Positions 56,207-64,000 of a stretch of DNA of 64,000 bases are shown here, in pieces; within the stretch, counting starts at the first letter, position 1, and each line of letters opens with the position of its first letter. Location: contig JBNJGD010000012.1 of assembly GCA_051747425.1 (NCBI GenBank), forward strand, positions 9,337-73,336, in the 5' to 3' direction. This DNA is from HTCC5015 sp051747425 (GTDB lineage: Bacteria > Pseudomonadota > Gammaproteobacteria > HTCC5015). The notes under the pieces are model-generated. The model ran no database searches. It worked only from the letters and a program-made list of their open reading frames with translations, and had not been told where the DNA came from. The translations under genes and the position numbers were made by a program.

Positions 56207-57550
56207 ATGAAGATAACGGTTTTTGGTAGTGGATATGTTGGCCTGGTCTCAGGTGCCTGCTTTGCCAATGCGGGCAACCAGGTGGTTTGCGTCGATGTGA
56301 ACCGGGAAAGGGTCGAGGCCTTGCAGCGGGGTGAGGTGCCGATATACGAGCCCGGGCTCGATGAACTGGTATCACAAAATATCGAGGCCGAGCGAATCCG
56401 CTTTACCAACGATGCCTCCGAGGCGGTCCAGTTTTCCGATGTCATCTTTATTGCCGTGGGCACTCCCCCCGATGAAGACGGCTCGGCAGATCTCCGCCAT
56501 GTACTGGCGGTGGTCACTACCATTGGCGATTACATGAACGGCTACAAGGTTGTGGTGAACAAGTCTACCGTTCCGGTGGGCACTGCCGACAAGGTGGGCG
56601 CCGTGATTACCGAGGCCCTGTCGGCGCGGGGTGAAAGTATTGAATTCGATGTCGTGTCCAATCCTGAGTTTCTCAAGGAGGGTGCGGCGCTGGAGGACTT
56701 CAACAAGCCGGATCGGGTGATTATCGGTTCCGACAGCGAGCGGGCAATTGCACGGATGCGCGAGCTCTACGCGCCCTTCAATCGCAACCACGAGCGCCTT
56801 ATAGTGATGGATGTTCGCTCGGCCGAGATGACCAAGTACGCGGCCAATGCCATGCTGGCCACCAAAATCAGTTTTATGAACGAGATGGCCAACATTGCCG
56901 AGCGGGTGGGCGCCGATATTGAGGCGGTGCGTCGCGGCATCGGTTCGGATCCGCGCATTGGCTATCACTTTATCTACGCCGGTGTGGGGTATGGCGGTTC
57001 CTGTTTTCCCAAGGATGTCAAAGCACTGCACCGGACGGCACTGGCCGCCGGTTTGAGACCGCAGATACTGACCGCCACCGAGGTCGTCAATCAGCGACAA
57101 AAGCAGACGCTGTTTGAAAAATTGTCAAACGGCTTTGGCGGTGAACTCCAGGGAAAAACCATCGCCCTTTGGGGACTGGCGTTCAAGCCCAACACCGACG
57201 ACATGCGCGAGGCCCCCAGCCGGATTTTAATGGAGAGCCTCTGGGAGGCGGGCGCTACGGTTCGGGCCTACGACCCCGAGGCGATGACTGAAACCGCCCG
57301 AATCTACGGGGAGCGGGTGGATCTGACCCTGTGTGAAAGCCCCTACGCGGCCCTCAGTGGGGCCGACGCCCTGGTGGTGTGCACTGACTGGAAAAGCTTC
57401 ACCAGTCCCGATTTTGAAGAAATCAAACGCGCCTTGTCGCGGCCTTTGGTTGTCGACGGAAGAAACCTCTACGACCCGCAGCGCCTGGCCGATATGGGTT
57501 TCGAATACTACGGCGTCGGCCGCGGCCTCAGTATCAAACCGGTGGTTTGA
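56207..57550 (+). CDS. ugd: UDP-glucose 6-dehydrogenase
   Basis: NAD-dependent oxidation of UDP-glucose to UDP-glucuronate (447 aa), a precursor for acidic polysaccharides and for aminoarabinose or galacturonate. It has MKITVFGSGYVGLVSGACFA (GxGxxG 7-12), the AANAMLATKISFMNEMANIAER dimer region, catalytic Cys266 in GYGGSCFPKDVKAL and the C-terminal GRGLSIKP. The ATG at 56207 is used; the frame is open to a TTG at 56195. It stands alone with its own promoter. Confidence 0.95.
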   Translation: MKITVFGSGYVGLVSGACFANAGNQVVCVDVNRERVEALQRGEVPIYEPGLDELVSQNIEAERIRFTNDASEAVQFSDVIFIAVGTPPDEDGSADLRHVLAVVTTIGDYMNGYKVVVNKSTVPVGTADKVGAVITEALSARGESIEFDVVSNPEFLKEGAALEDFNKPDRVIIGSDSERAIARMRELYAPFNRNHERLIVMDVRSAEMTKYAANAMLATKISFMNEMANIAERVGADIEAVRRGIGSDPRIGYHFIYAGVGYGGSCFPKDVKALHRTALAAGLRPQILTATEVVNQRQKQTLFEKLSNGFGGELQGKTIALWGLAFKPNTDDMREAPSRILMESLWEAGATVRAYDPEAMTETARIYGERVDLTLCESPYAALSGADALVVCTDWKSFTSPDFEEIKRALSRPLVVDGRNLYDPQRLADMGFEYYGVGRGLSIKPVV

Positions 57551-57552
57551 AT

Positions 57553-57727
57553 TTAGCCACAGAGTTCACAGAGCGCACAGAGGTTGTCTTGTTGGTGAAT
57601 GTCGACTGCAGTCATTGCGAGCCGAAGGCGAAGCAATCTACGGGAACTGTTCGGCAGATCGCCGCGCCGCTACGCGGCTCGCGATGACGCCCCAAAACTC
57701 TGTGTTCTCTGTGAACTCTGTGGCTAA
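57553..57727. repeat. Type D composite element between ugd and the acyltransferase gene
   Basis: 175 bp with inverted ends TTAGCCACAGAGTTCACAG and its complement ending GAACTCTGTGGCTAA. The right end supplies the TAG stop (57726-57724) of the minus-strand acyltransferase gene. The core is a type A repeat. Confidence 0.8.
57611..57688 (-). repeat. Type A repeat, opposite orientation
   Basis: 78 bp, GTCATTGCGAGCCGAAGG to GGCTCGCGATGAC. Confidence 0.75.
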
Positions 57728-58398
57728 TCGGTGTAGCTATTAGCCTGCTCCAGTGACTTGATAGTATTTTCCATTTTTAGCCGGATGGTTTCCTGTTGCT
57801 GCTCGTCCATCCGCTTGGGCGCCTGTACGGGCTCGCCGATGGCGATGGTCACTTTGGAGAAGGGCTTGGGCAGCATAAAGCGATCCCAGGAGTTCAGGTG
57901 CCAGGCCCGGTTGCAGGTCACGGCGATGGGCAGCATGGGTACCTTGGCGATCTGGGAGAGCATCACGGCGCCGGATTTGAATTCAAAGGCCGGGCCGCGG
58001 GGGCCGTCGGGGGTGATCACCGGGGAGTAGCCGCCCTTGATGATCTGGTAGAGGTCGCGCAGGGCCTGGGCGCCGGTGCGGCTGGAGGAGCCGCGCACCA
58101 CATCCACGCCCCAGTCCTTCATCGCCTGTGCCGCCATTTCGCCGTCCCTTGACGGGCTGACCAGGGCGCTCAGTTTCAGTCCATCGCGCTTGCGCTTGTT
58201 TAAAACGAATTGCAGACCCATCACATGGGCCTGGTGCCAGTAGCAGAGAATCACCGGTTGATCATCGCAGATCAGTTGATCCAGGTGCGCTTCCCCCACG
58301 ATTTTTTCCACTTGGGTCGTGGTCCAGAGCGTTTTTAGCAGGCCCTTGAAAGCGGCGACCTTGAGCTTGAATTTCCAGTTGTGAACCACTTCGGACAT
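57724..58398 (-). CDS. DUF374-type lysophospholipid acyltransferase-like protein
   Basis: Acyltransferase-fold protein (224 aa) of the DUF374 group, related to PlsC and LPS acyltransferases but lacking the usual HX4D. The conserved features are ILCYWHQAHVMGLQ (WHQ instead of H..D), SPSRDGEMAAQAM, GSSSRTGAQALRDL and ITPDGPRGPAFEFKSG. It has no clear transmembrane segment, so it is probably peripheral on the membrane. It lies downstream of and parallel to the acyl-AMP ligase, separated by a type D element. An acyl transfer from the ligase's carrier domain is conceivable (inference). The stop codon comes from the adjoining repeat end. Confidence 0.85.
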   Translation of the reverse strand: MSEVVHNWKFKLKVAAFKGLLKTLWTTTQVEKIVGEAHLDQLICDDQPVILCYWHQAHVMGLQFVLNKRKRDGLKLSALVSPSRDGEMAAQAMKDWGVDVVRGSSSRTGAQALRDLYQIIKGGYSPVITPDGPRGPAFEFKSGAVMLSQIAKVPMLPIAVTCNRAWHLNSWDRFMLPKPFSKVTIAIGEPVQAPKRMDEQQQETIRLKMENTIKSLEQANSYTD

Positions 58399-58431
58399 GG
58401 CGGGCCTCTGTATTTTGATTGACTTGAATTG

Positions 58432-58623
58432 TAAGCCACAGAGGGCACAGAGAACACAGAGGGGTGTAGGGTAGGAATGGCGCCTCCACCGCGGTTGGGT
58501 GTGCGGTTTCGGTCATTGCGAACGAAGTGAAGCAATCTGCGGAACCGTTCGGCAGATCGCCACGCCGCTGCGCGGCTCGCGATGACAAAGACCCTCTGTG
58601 CTCTCTGTGTCCTCTGTGGCTAA
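58432..58623. repeat. Type D composite element between the acyltransferase and ligase genes
   Basis: 192 bp; left TAAGCCACAGAGGGCACAG, right complement ending GTCCTCTGTGGCTAA. The right end supplies the TAG stop (58622-58620) of the minus-strand ligase gene. The core is a type A repeat. Confidence 0.8.
58512..58586 (-). repeat. Type A repeat, opposite orientation
   Basis: 75 bp, GTCATTGCGAACGAAG to GGCTCGCGATGAC, very similar to 13969-14043. Confidence 0.75.
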
Positions 58624-60587
58624 TTCCCCAGTTGCGACTGCAGGTAGGCGGCCACTTGGCGGATGGAGGGGTGGTCGAAGAAGTCGGTGATTTCCAGTTT
58701 GTCGGGGTAGCGTTGGTCGATTTCGTCGTGGACCTGGGCCAGGGACAGGGAGCTGATGCCGGAGTCGAAGAAATTGTCGTCGAGGCCCAGTTTGGCCTCG
58801 TCGATTTGCTCGTCGCAGATGGCCTTGACCTCGGCCTCCAGGGCGTTGCCACTCTCGGCTTCGCCGGCGTCCTCTGCCCGGTCTTGCGGATAGAGGACTT
58901 CCATCAGGGGCTGGAAGCGGCCATCGAGCCAGGCCTGGGCCAGACGGTTGCGCTGGACCTTGCCGCTGGTGGTGCGCGGCACGATTTCAGTGGGCAGCAC
59001 GGGGCCGACGGCCAGACCGGTGGCCTCGTTGACCTTGCGGCGGATGGCGGCGGCCTGCTCGGCAAAGGCGGGCAAATCCTGCATGGCCTCGGGGCGCACA
59101 TGGACAAAGCCGATGATGGTGTCCTCGGCGGCGCCGGGCTCGCGCACGCCGACAAACACCATCTTGCCTAGCTCGACACCGGAAAGGGCCTCGAGGTCGT
59201 GGGGGAAGTAGTTGAGGCCGTTGCTGAAGATGATGTCCTTGGCCCGGCCGGTGATGTAGAGCTGGCCATCGCGCATAAAGCCGAGGTCGCCGGTGTTCAG
59301 CCAGTTGCCGAAAAAGGCCGCTTCATTGGCCTCCGGGTTGTTGTAGTAGCCGCTGGTGACCGTGGGGCCCTGTATGCAGATCAGGCCGATGCGGCCTTCG
59401 TCCACGGCTTGGCCCGCTTCGTCGCGTATGGAAACCTCGATGTCGTCCACCGCTTTGCCCACGCAGACAAAGCGCAGGGCCTGTTCGTCGGCCTCGTCCA
59501 GCAGGGCGACTTCGTCATCGGGCTTGAGCCGGTTGCGGTCCACACTCAGCCAGGTGAAGGGCGTTTCCGCCTCGGGGAAGGTCGCCGCCAGCGTGGCCTC
59601 GGCCAGGCCGTAGACGGTGAACATGGCTGTCCCCGGCAGGCCGTACTGGCCCATGCGCTGAAGAAACTCCTGACACAGTGGCACGGAAATGGGCTCGGCG
59701 CCGTTGTAGATAATGCGCACGCAGCTCAGATCCAGGTGCTCTGGCTCGGCCTCCAGGCGCTTGAGGTAGTGCTTGAAACCGAAGTTGGGTGAGCAGAGGA
59801 CGCTGGCGCGGTGTTCGCTGACTTTGTCCAGCCACAGTCGGGGCTGGCGGCTGAAAGTCTCGGCGCGCATGTTGATCTGGCTCACGCCGCGCAGCATGGG
59901 GGTGATGTGGAAGCCGATCAGTCCCATGTCGTGGGTCAGGGGCATCCAGCTCAGGGTCAGGTCGTCGTCGCGGTAGCGCCCGCCGTTGGCGATGGCGGCG
60001 CAGTTGATGATCAGATTGCGATGGGTCAGCACCACGCCCTTGGGGTCGCTGGTGGACCCCGAGGAGAACTGGATAAAGGCCAGGTCGTCACCGCTCACTT
60101 CGGCGAGTGTGGCCGCTGCCGGGTCACCGTGTTTACTGTCTTCGACGCTCAGCAGGCGCTCGCCGATATCGCTGTTGTCGACATCCCCGGCGCGGAATTC
60201 GCGCAGCTTTTCGCCCAGGTTCCGGTGGGTGTAAATCCACGGCCGGTCAAACTGGTTGGCTACCTTGAGCACCTTGTGCAAATGCTCCGAGGTCGGGCCG
60301 CTGGAGACCGGCACCGGCACCAGGCCGCCGAAGAGGCAGGCCCAGAAGGCCTCGATAAAGGCCAGGTTGTCCTCGAGGAAGAAGATCACAAAGTCGCCGG
60401 CCTCAAGGCCGCGATCCTGCCAACCGGCGAGCAGCCCCAGAGCGCGCTGGCGAATCTCGTCGTAGCCCAGACGGGTTTCGCCGCCGTCGTGGGCAATGTA
60501 GGTGAGGTGCAAGTCCTCGCCGGCGCGCTGGTCGAGCATTTCGGTCAGGGTTTGAAAGGCGTCGGGGCTGATGCGTTGATCGCTCAT
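58620..60587 (-). CDS. Fatty-acyl-AMP ligase with C-terminal acyl-carrier domain
   Basis: ANL-family enzyme (655 aa) that adenylates a fatty acid and probably loads it onto its own carrier domain. The adenylation domain has FIQFSSGSTSDPKGVVLTHRN (about 172-192), SWMPLTHDMGLIG (the FAAL-type W-x-P-x-x-H-D-M-G-L motif), VYGLAEATLAATFP, NTGDLGFMRDGQLYITGRAKDII and the catalytic Lys region TTSGKVQRNRL. The C-terminal carrier domain (about 575-655) has LDDNFFDSGISSLSLAQ with the phosphopantetheine Ser. P450 and phosphopantetheinyl transferase genes are adjacent. It ends in a repeat-derived stop. Product unknown. Confidence 0.9.
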   Translation of the reverse strand: MSDQRISPDAFQTLTEMLDQRAGEDLHLTYIAHDGGETRLGYDEIRQRALGLLAGWQDRGLEAGDFVIFFLEDNLAFIEAFWACLFGGLVPVPVSSGPTSEHLHKVLKVANQFDRPWIYTHRNLGEKLREFRAGDVDNSDIGERLLSVEDSKHGDPAAATLAEVSGDDLAFIQFSSGSTSDPKGVVLTHRNLIINCAAIANGGRYRDDDLTLSWMPLTHDMGLIGFHITPMLRGVSQINMRAETFSRQPRLWLDKVSEHRASVLCSPNFGFKHYLKRLEAEPEHLDLSCVRIIYNGAEPISVPLCQEFLQRMGQYGLPGTAMFTVYGLAEATLAATFPEAETPFTWLSVDRNRLKPDDEVALLDEADEQALRFVCVGKAVDDIEVSIRDEAGQAVDEGRIGLICIQGPTVTSGYYNNPEANEAAFFGNWLNTGDLGFMRDGQLYITGRAKDIIFSNGLNYFPHDLEALSGVELGKMVFVGVREPGAAEDTIIGFVHVRPEAMQDLPAFAEQAAAIRRKVNEATGLAVGPVLPTEIVPRTTSGKVQRNRLAQAWLDGRFQPLMEVLYPQDRAEDAGEAESGNALEAEVKAICDEQIDEAKLGLDDNFFDSGISSLSLAQVHDEIDQRYPDKLEITDFFDHPSIRQVAAYLQSQLGN

Positions 60588-60611
60588 GGTAAACCTGTGG
60601 TCGGGTTGAAT

Positions 60612-61940
60612 TCAGACAGCGCGCTTTTTCAGGCGCATGTAAATGGGGCGGGCGCTGCGCAGGTTGATCTCGGGTTCGATGTCGACCTCGCCGCTTCTGT
60701 CGCGGTCGAGTTCGAGCTCGTAGCGACGGGCAAAGTACGCCAGATGCATCTGCATTTCCACCATGCCGAAGAAATCGCCGATGCAACGCCGGGGGCCGCC
60801 GGAAAAGGGGATAAAGGAATAGCGGTTGCCGTACTGGGGCTGCGACTTGTCGAAGCGCTCGGGCCGGAAGGCCTCGGGGTCGGGCCAGAGGTCGGCACGC
60901 CGCTGGATAAACCAGGGCGAGAGGAACACATCGGCACCGGCGGGAATGCGGTAGTCCCCCACCTGATCGTCGGCCAGGGCCTTTCGGCTAAACAGCCAGA
61001 CGGCGGGGTACAGCCGCAGGGTCTCGTTGAGCACTTGCTCGGTATAGGCCAGTTGGGGCAGGTCTTCGAAGCGGACAAAATCCTTCAGTGCCAGTTCGTC
61101 GAGCTCGCGGTGGAGTTCGGCGGCCTTGTCGGGGTTTTGCGAGAGCAGGTACCAGCACCAGTTGAGGGTGTTGGCGCCGGTCTCGTGGCCGGCGACGATC
61201 AGGGTCATGACCTCGTCGATCAGCTCCTTGTCGCTCATGGGTTCGCCGTTTTCGTCCCGGGCGTTCATAAACACCGAGAGGAAATCCACCTCCTCGCGCG
61301 CTTCGGCGCGGCGGCGGTCGACGATGGCCTGGACCTCCTTGCCCAGACCGCGAAAGCGGGCCACCAGCTTGAGGTCCCGGGCCAGATCCTCGGAGAAAAT
61401 GCTGAAGGGGTGACTGCCGCCGTGCTCTTCCAGCATGCGCTCGAAATCGCGACTGAACAGGGAGCGCAAAATAATCCGCAGGGACAGTTCGTTCATCGCC
61501 TCGGTGAGGTCGAAGGACTCGCCGCTGTCGGCCAGCGCCGCCCATTGCTCGGCCAGCTCGCGGTTGCTCTGCTCCATGTAGACGGTGAGCTTGGCGACAA
61601 AGCGGCGGTGGAAACCGGGCAGGATCATTTTCTTGTGGCGCTTCCACAAATCGCCGTCGAGCACGATAATGCCGTTGCCCATCAACATTTTGACCAGCTC
61701 AAAGCCCGCGCCCTTGTGGTAATTGGGGTGGTTGTTGACCAGAATGTTTTTGACGAACTCGGGCTTGTTGATCAGGTAGGCATCGCCCTTGCGATTTTTT
61801 TGGCTGAGTCGGCAGATGTCCGGGTATTGTCCCAGAGCGGCCTCAATGGCGGGGAAGCTGCCGGCGTTGGGGCCGATGTCGATGCCCGCTTCCACCTTGG
61901 GCGGGTCGAGCAGTTCGCTGTCCTTGGACGGTTCCGACAT
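60612..61940 (-). CDS. Cytochrome P450
   Basis: Haem monooxygenase (442 aa, soluble). The I-helix oxygen motif is AGHETGANTL, the K-helix ExxR is ETLRLYP, and the haem-Cys loop is FSGGPRRCIG. GNGIIVLDGDLWKRHKKMILPGFH is the usual C-helix WxxxR region. The layout resembles fatty-acid hydroxylases of the CYP102/CYP110 type (inference). It is first in an operon with the acyl-AMP ligase (24-bp gap), so the likely substrate is the acyl chain on the ligase's carrier domain or its free acid. It diverges from the PPTase gene with 28 bp between starts. Confidence 0.92.
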   Translation of the reverse strand: MSEPSKDSELLDPPKVEAGIDIGPNAGSFPAIEAALGQYPDICRLSQKNRKGDAYLINKPEFVKNILVNNHPNYHKGAGFELVKMLMGNGIIVLDGDLWKRHKKMILPGFHRRFVAKLTVYMEQSNRELAEQWAALADSGESFDLTEAMNELSLRIILRSLFSRDFERMLEEHGGSHPFSIFSEDLARDLKLVARFRGLGKEVQAIVDRRRAEAREEVDFLSVFMNARDENGEPMSDKELIDEVMTLIVAGHETGANTLNWCWYLLSQNPDKAAELHRELDELALKDFVRFEDLPQLAYTEQVLNETLRLYPAVWLFSRKALADDQVGDYRIPAGADVFLSPWFIQRRADLWPDPEAFRPERFDKSQPQYGNRYSFIPFSGGPRRCIGDFFGMVEMQMHLAYFARRYELELDRDRSGEVDIEPEINLRSARPIYMRLKKRAV

Positions 61941-61968
61941 AAACGATTAATGCACCAGAGTGTGATTC

Positions 61969-62598
61969 GTGGCGCAAGTATATTACAAACGCTTGTCAAA
62001 TCAGATAGATAAGGGTCAATTCGACGGCCTTTTGGCGCGGCTACCCGCGGCCAAGCGCGAGCAGTTGCTAAGGCGCAAGCCCGCCGTGCGCGGCCCCAGC
62101 CTGGCCCTCTACGCTTTGCTTGATGAAGTGCTGGCCGGCCACTCCGGTTTTCCGCCACTGGAAACACTCGCCTTCGATGAGCGGGGCTGGCCGCACTGGC
62201 CCGCCGGCAGCCACTGGTTGAGCCTCTCACATAGCCGCCACTGGCTGGCCCTGGCTCTGGACGATACCGGGCCCGTGGGCGTGGATGTGGAAGAGGTGCG
62301 AGGCCAGCGGGCGGCGGATTTTGCCCGCTATTTCAGTCGCGAAGAGCGCGACTGGGCGGGGGCGGATCCGCAGCGCTTTCTGGCCCTGTGGACGGCCAAG
62401 GAGGCCGCCTGCAAGGCCGGCGGCGCGGGTTTGAGCGAGGCGGCCAGCTGGCGCTTTGAGCCCGAATCCGGACGCCTTTCCCACCCGGACAAATCCGACC
62501 TTTGGGCGGGTTTTCACTCACCCGGCGATGGCGTCCTGATGGCTGTGGCCGCCGGCAACCCGACGGCCCCTGAAGTGTTCAGGCGCTTTGATCCCTAG
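61969..62598 (+). CDS. 4'-phosphopantetheinyl transferase (Sfp/AcpT-like)
   Basis: Activates carrier proteins by attaching the phosphopantetheine arm (209 aa). It has VGVDVEEV (Mg-binding D-x-E) near 103-110 and the signature FLALWTAKEAACKAGGAGL (WxxKEAxxK), with LSLSHSRHWLALAL before them. The GTG at 61969 begins MAQVYYKRL; no clear ribosome site. It is divergent from the P450-ligase operon and is the obvious activator for the ligase's carrier domain. It overlaps the next gene's stop as CTAG. Confidence 0.88.
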   Translation: MAQVYYKRLSNQIDKGQFDGLLARLPAAKREQLLRRKPAVRGPSLALYALLDEVLAGHSGFPPLETLAFDERGWPHWPAGSHWLSLSHSRHWLALALDDTGPVGVDVEEVRGQRAADFARYFSREERDWAGADPQRFLALWTAKEAACKAGGAGLSEAASWRFEPESGRLSHPDKSDLWAGFHSPGDGVLMAVAAGNPTAPEVFRRFDP

Positions 62599-64000
62599 CG
62601 CAAAAACTCCGAGCGCAGCTCCATGGCCTTGACGATGTCGCCGGCGTCGGCCGCCTCGTCGTCCAGCTTGCGGTAGTTGGCGTCGTAAACCGCCGGGTCG
62701 TCGTGGGGCATGAAAACGGTGGTCTTGTGGCCGTCAAACAGGGCGTCGCGGGACCAGCTGGTAAAGGTCAGCAGCTCGTGATCCTCGCCACTGTCGAGAT
62801 AGCGGCCCTGGGTGTAGCTGGACAGGGGCGGCGTGCAGCCGAGTACATCGCGCATCAGCGTGGGCGGCACATCGATGTGGCTGCTCAAGTGATCAAACAC
62901 TCGCGCTTCGCGATCGGGGTGATAGATCACCATGGGCACTTTCGTCTGCCAGGACGAGTAGCTGCTGTTGTGGCCCCAGGTGTTGTCGCCCGAGTCGTTG
63001 AATTCCTGGCCGTGGTCACTGGTAATCACCACCACCGTATCCTCTGCCCGGCCGCTCTGCTCCAGGGCCTCAAGGGCCTCGGCGATCTGCTGGTCGACAA
63101 AGTGGGCCGAGTTGCGGTAGCGGTTGAAGAAGGGCTCGGGATCGGTGTCCTCGTCCAGTGCCATGTAGGAGACGCTGTCGAGCTGAGGCGTGAATTTCAG
63201 TTCGAAACCCTCGGGGTAGTCGTAGCCGTGGGGCGCGTCGTAAAACAGCAGGCTCATAAAGGGCGCTTCGCCGGACTGTTCGGCGATGAAGTCGCGCCAC
63301 TGGCGCGTGACGGCGAGATCCCGCTCGGCCTTGCTGTCACCGGGGGTGCGTTCGAGGTCGATGCGGTCGCGGATGGGGGCGTAGACCGTGCGGTCAAATT
63401 CGGGGCTGACCTTGGAGGCGCTGGTGAAGAGGCCGAAGCGGTACTCGTTGTCGACCATGGCCGAGATCAGCGCCGGGCCGCGCTGCTCGGCCAGAGCGGG
63501 AAACCAGTAGCTGCCATCAATGCCGTAGAACAGGCCGAAGACACCAAAGCGGGTGGCGTTGGCGGTGCTGTAGTGGCGGTCAAAGCGCCAGCCCCTGTCG
63601 GCCAGGGCAGCCGAGGCCGGCATGACTTCGGGGTTGAGGACATCGGCGCGCAGGGAGTCGACCAGAATGAACAGCAGGTTTTTGGGCTTCTCTGCCTGAC
63701 AGACAAAGTCGTCCTTGGGGTAGTTGAAGCTGCCCTCTCCGGGGCGGTCGAGGCGCATCGTCTGGTCTTCCGGTTTGGCGATGCCGTGTTTTTCAAAAAA
63801 GCTTTTGGCGGTCAGGGGCTGGGCCCAGGGGATCACCGCCAGAGCGCGGGTGACCGGGCGGTAGTAGGTGGCGTCCGCCCAGGCGTAGAGGCACTGGCCG
63901 CCCGCCATCACCAGTAATATCAGCAGTGCTGGCCAGCGACCGCGGCGACCTCGCTCCACCTGGCGGCGGGCCATCCAGACCACCGCTACGGCGAGCACAC
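62595..64000 (-). CDS. YejM/LapC-like membrane sulfatase-fold protein, 5' end outside the window
   Basis: The C-terminal part of a DUF3413/sulfatase protein, as in YejM (PbgA/LapC), the inner-membrane regulator of LPS synthesis. The last transmembrane segments are visible at the window edge, with the signature QCLYAWADATYYRPVTRALAVIPWAQPLTAKSFF, then the periplasmic alkaline-phosphatase-fold domain: LLFILVDSLRADVL (with the metal-site Asp and Ser/Thr region), TSDHGQEFNDSGDNTWGHNSSYS and a C-terminal acidic tail. The N-terminal helices lie beyond position 64000. It overlaps the PPTase stop by four bases. Confidence 0.85.
   Translation of the reverse strand, partial: VLAVAVVWMARRQVERGRRGRWPALLILLVMAGGQCLYAWADATYYRPVTRALAVIPWAQPLTAKSFFEKHGIAKPEDQTMRLDRPGEGSFNYPKDDFVCQAEKPKNLLFILVDSLRADVLNPEVMPASAALADRGWRFDRHYSTANATRFGVFGLFYGIDGSYWFPALAEQRGPALISAMVDNEYRFGLFTSASKVSPEFDRTVYAPIRDRIDLERTPGDSKAERDLAVTRQWRDFIAEQSGEAPFMSLLFYDAPHGYDYPEGFELKFTPQLDSVSYMALDEDTDPEPFFNRYRNSAHFVDQQIAEALEALEQSGRAEDTVVVITSDHGQEFNDSGDNTWGHNSSYSSWQTKVPMVIYHPDREARVFDHLSSHIDVPPTLMRDVLGCTPPLSSYTQGRYLDSGEDHELLTFTSWSRDALFDGHKTTVFMPHDDPAVYDANYRKLDDEAADAGDIVKAMELRSEFLR

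Noticed and set aside
59811..62012. 733-codon open frame on the plus strand opposite the ligase and P450 genes
   Set aside because: It covers two genes with intact catalytic motifs on the other strand and shows no recognisable domain itself.

Overview
The window is a GC-rich, gene-dense chromosomal segment of a Gram-negative gammaproteobacterium, probably a marine member of the Pseudomonadales/Cellvibrionales/Oceanospirillales. The evidence is gene content and order: rhlB-trxA-rho, aroQ-accB-accC-prmA, dusB-fis, glnE-ilvE followed by LPS-core genes, hldE and hldD, a YejM/LapC relative, and an OM-type surface-polysaccharide export system. I see no rRNA, tRNA, CRISPR array, prophage or classical insertion sequence. 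The genus cannot be decided from the sequence alone.

Layout. (1) 1-13.6 kb: a surface-polysaccharide cluster with a sulfotransferase, PglC-type phosphoglycosyl transferase, sugar aminotransferase, FlaA1/CapD-type 4,6-dehydratase, outer-membrane barrel, Wza-like exporter, Wzc-like tyrosine kinase, CpsB-type phosphatase, an unknown membrane-anchored protein, two duplicated small secreted proteins, and a Wzy/WaaL-type polymerase or ligase. (2) 14-22 kb: pteridine-reductase-like SDR, uppP, VanZ-like protein, cca, a small GIY-YIG protein among repeats, rhlB, a RAYT transposase bracketed by REP sequences, trxA, rho. (3) 22-27.5 kb: poorly characterised envelope proteins (DUF4105, DUF3015, a lipoprotein hydrolase, a 579-residue unknown). 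(4) 27.8-40.3 kb: housekeeping block dusB-fis, purH-tal-purD, DUF3426 protein, small barrel, prmA-accC-accB-aroQ, tlpA-like, dsbD. (5) 40.4-47.1 kb: small barrel, groES-groEL under a perfect CIRCE, glnE, ilvE. (6) 47-57.5 kb: LPS-core/surface-sugar genes: O-antigen-ligase-like protein, a GT2-GT4 fusion, hldE, hldD, waaF, a TagD-like cytidylyltransferase facing a TagB/F-like transferase, a HIT protein, UDP-glucose dehydrogenase. (7) 57.7-64 kb: DUF374 acyltransferase, fatty-acyl-AMP ligase with a carrier domain, cytochrome P450, phosphopantetheinyl transferase, and a YejM/LapC-like protein cut by the window end.

How it fits together. Much of the window serves the envelope. Region 1 makes, exports and phospho-regulates a polysaccharide whose first sugar is probably a UDP-bacillosamine-type aminosugar. 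uppP recycles the lipid carrier. Region 6 makes heptose and the LPS inner core, with a predicted glycerol-phosphate decoration. Region 7 looks like a small acyl-activation and oxidation pathway. Many intergenic gaps are filled by five families of short palindromic repeats. I call them A (GTCATYGCGAG...CTCGCAATGAC, about 77 bp), B (ATTCCGGA...TCCGGAAT, about 36 bp), C (GTAGGGCGGA...TCCGCCCTAC, about 70 bp), D (inverted TTAGCCACAGAG ends around other repeats) and E (REP: GTAGGAGCGG...).

Most notable: a one-base deletion removes the accB stop and runs its frame into accC; a RAYT gene sits between two halves of a REP pair; twin secreted proteins share only their two ends; the FAAL-ACP/P450/PPTase mini-cluster; and a teichoic-acid-like TagD/TagB pair in an LPS locus.
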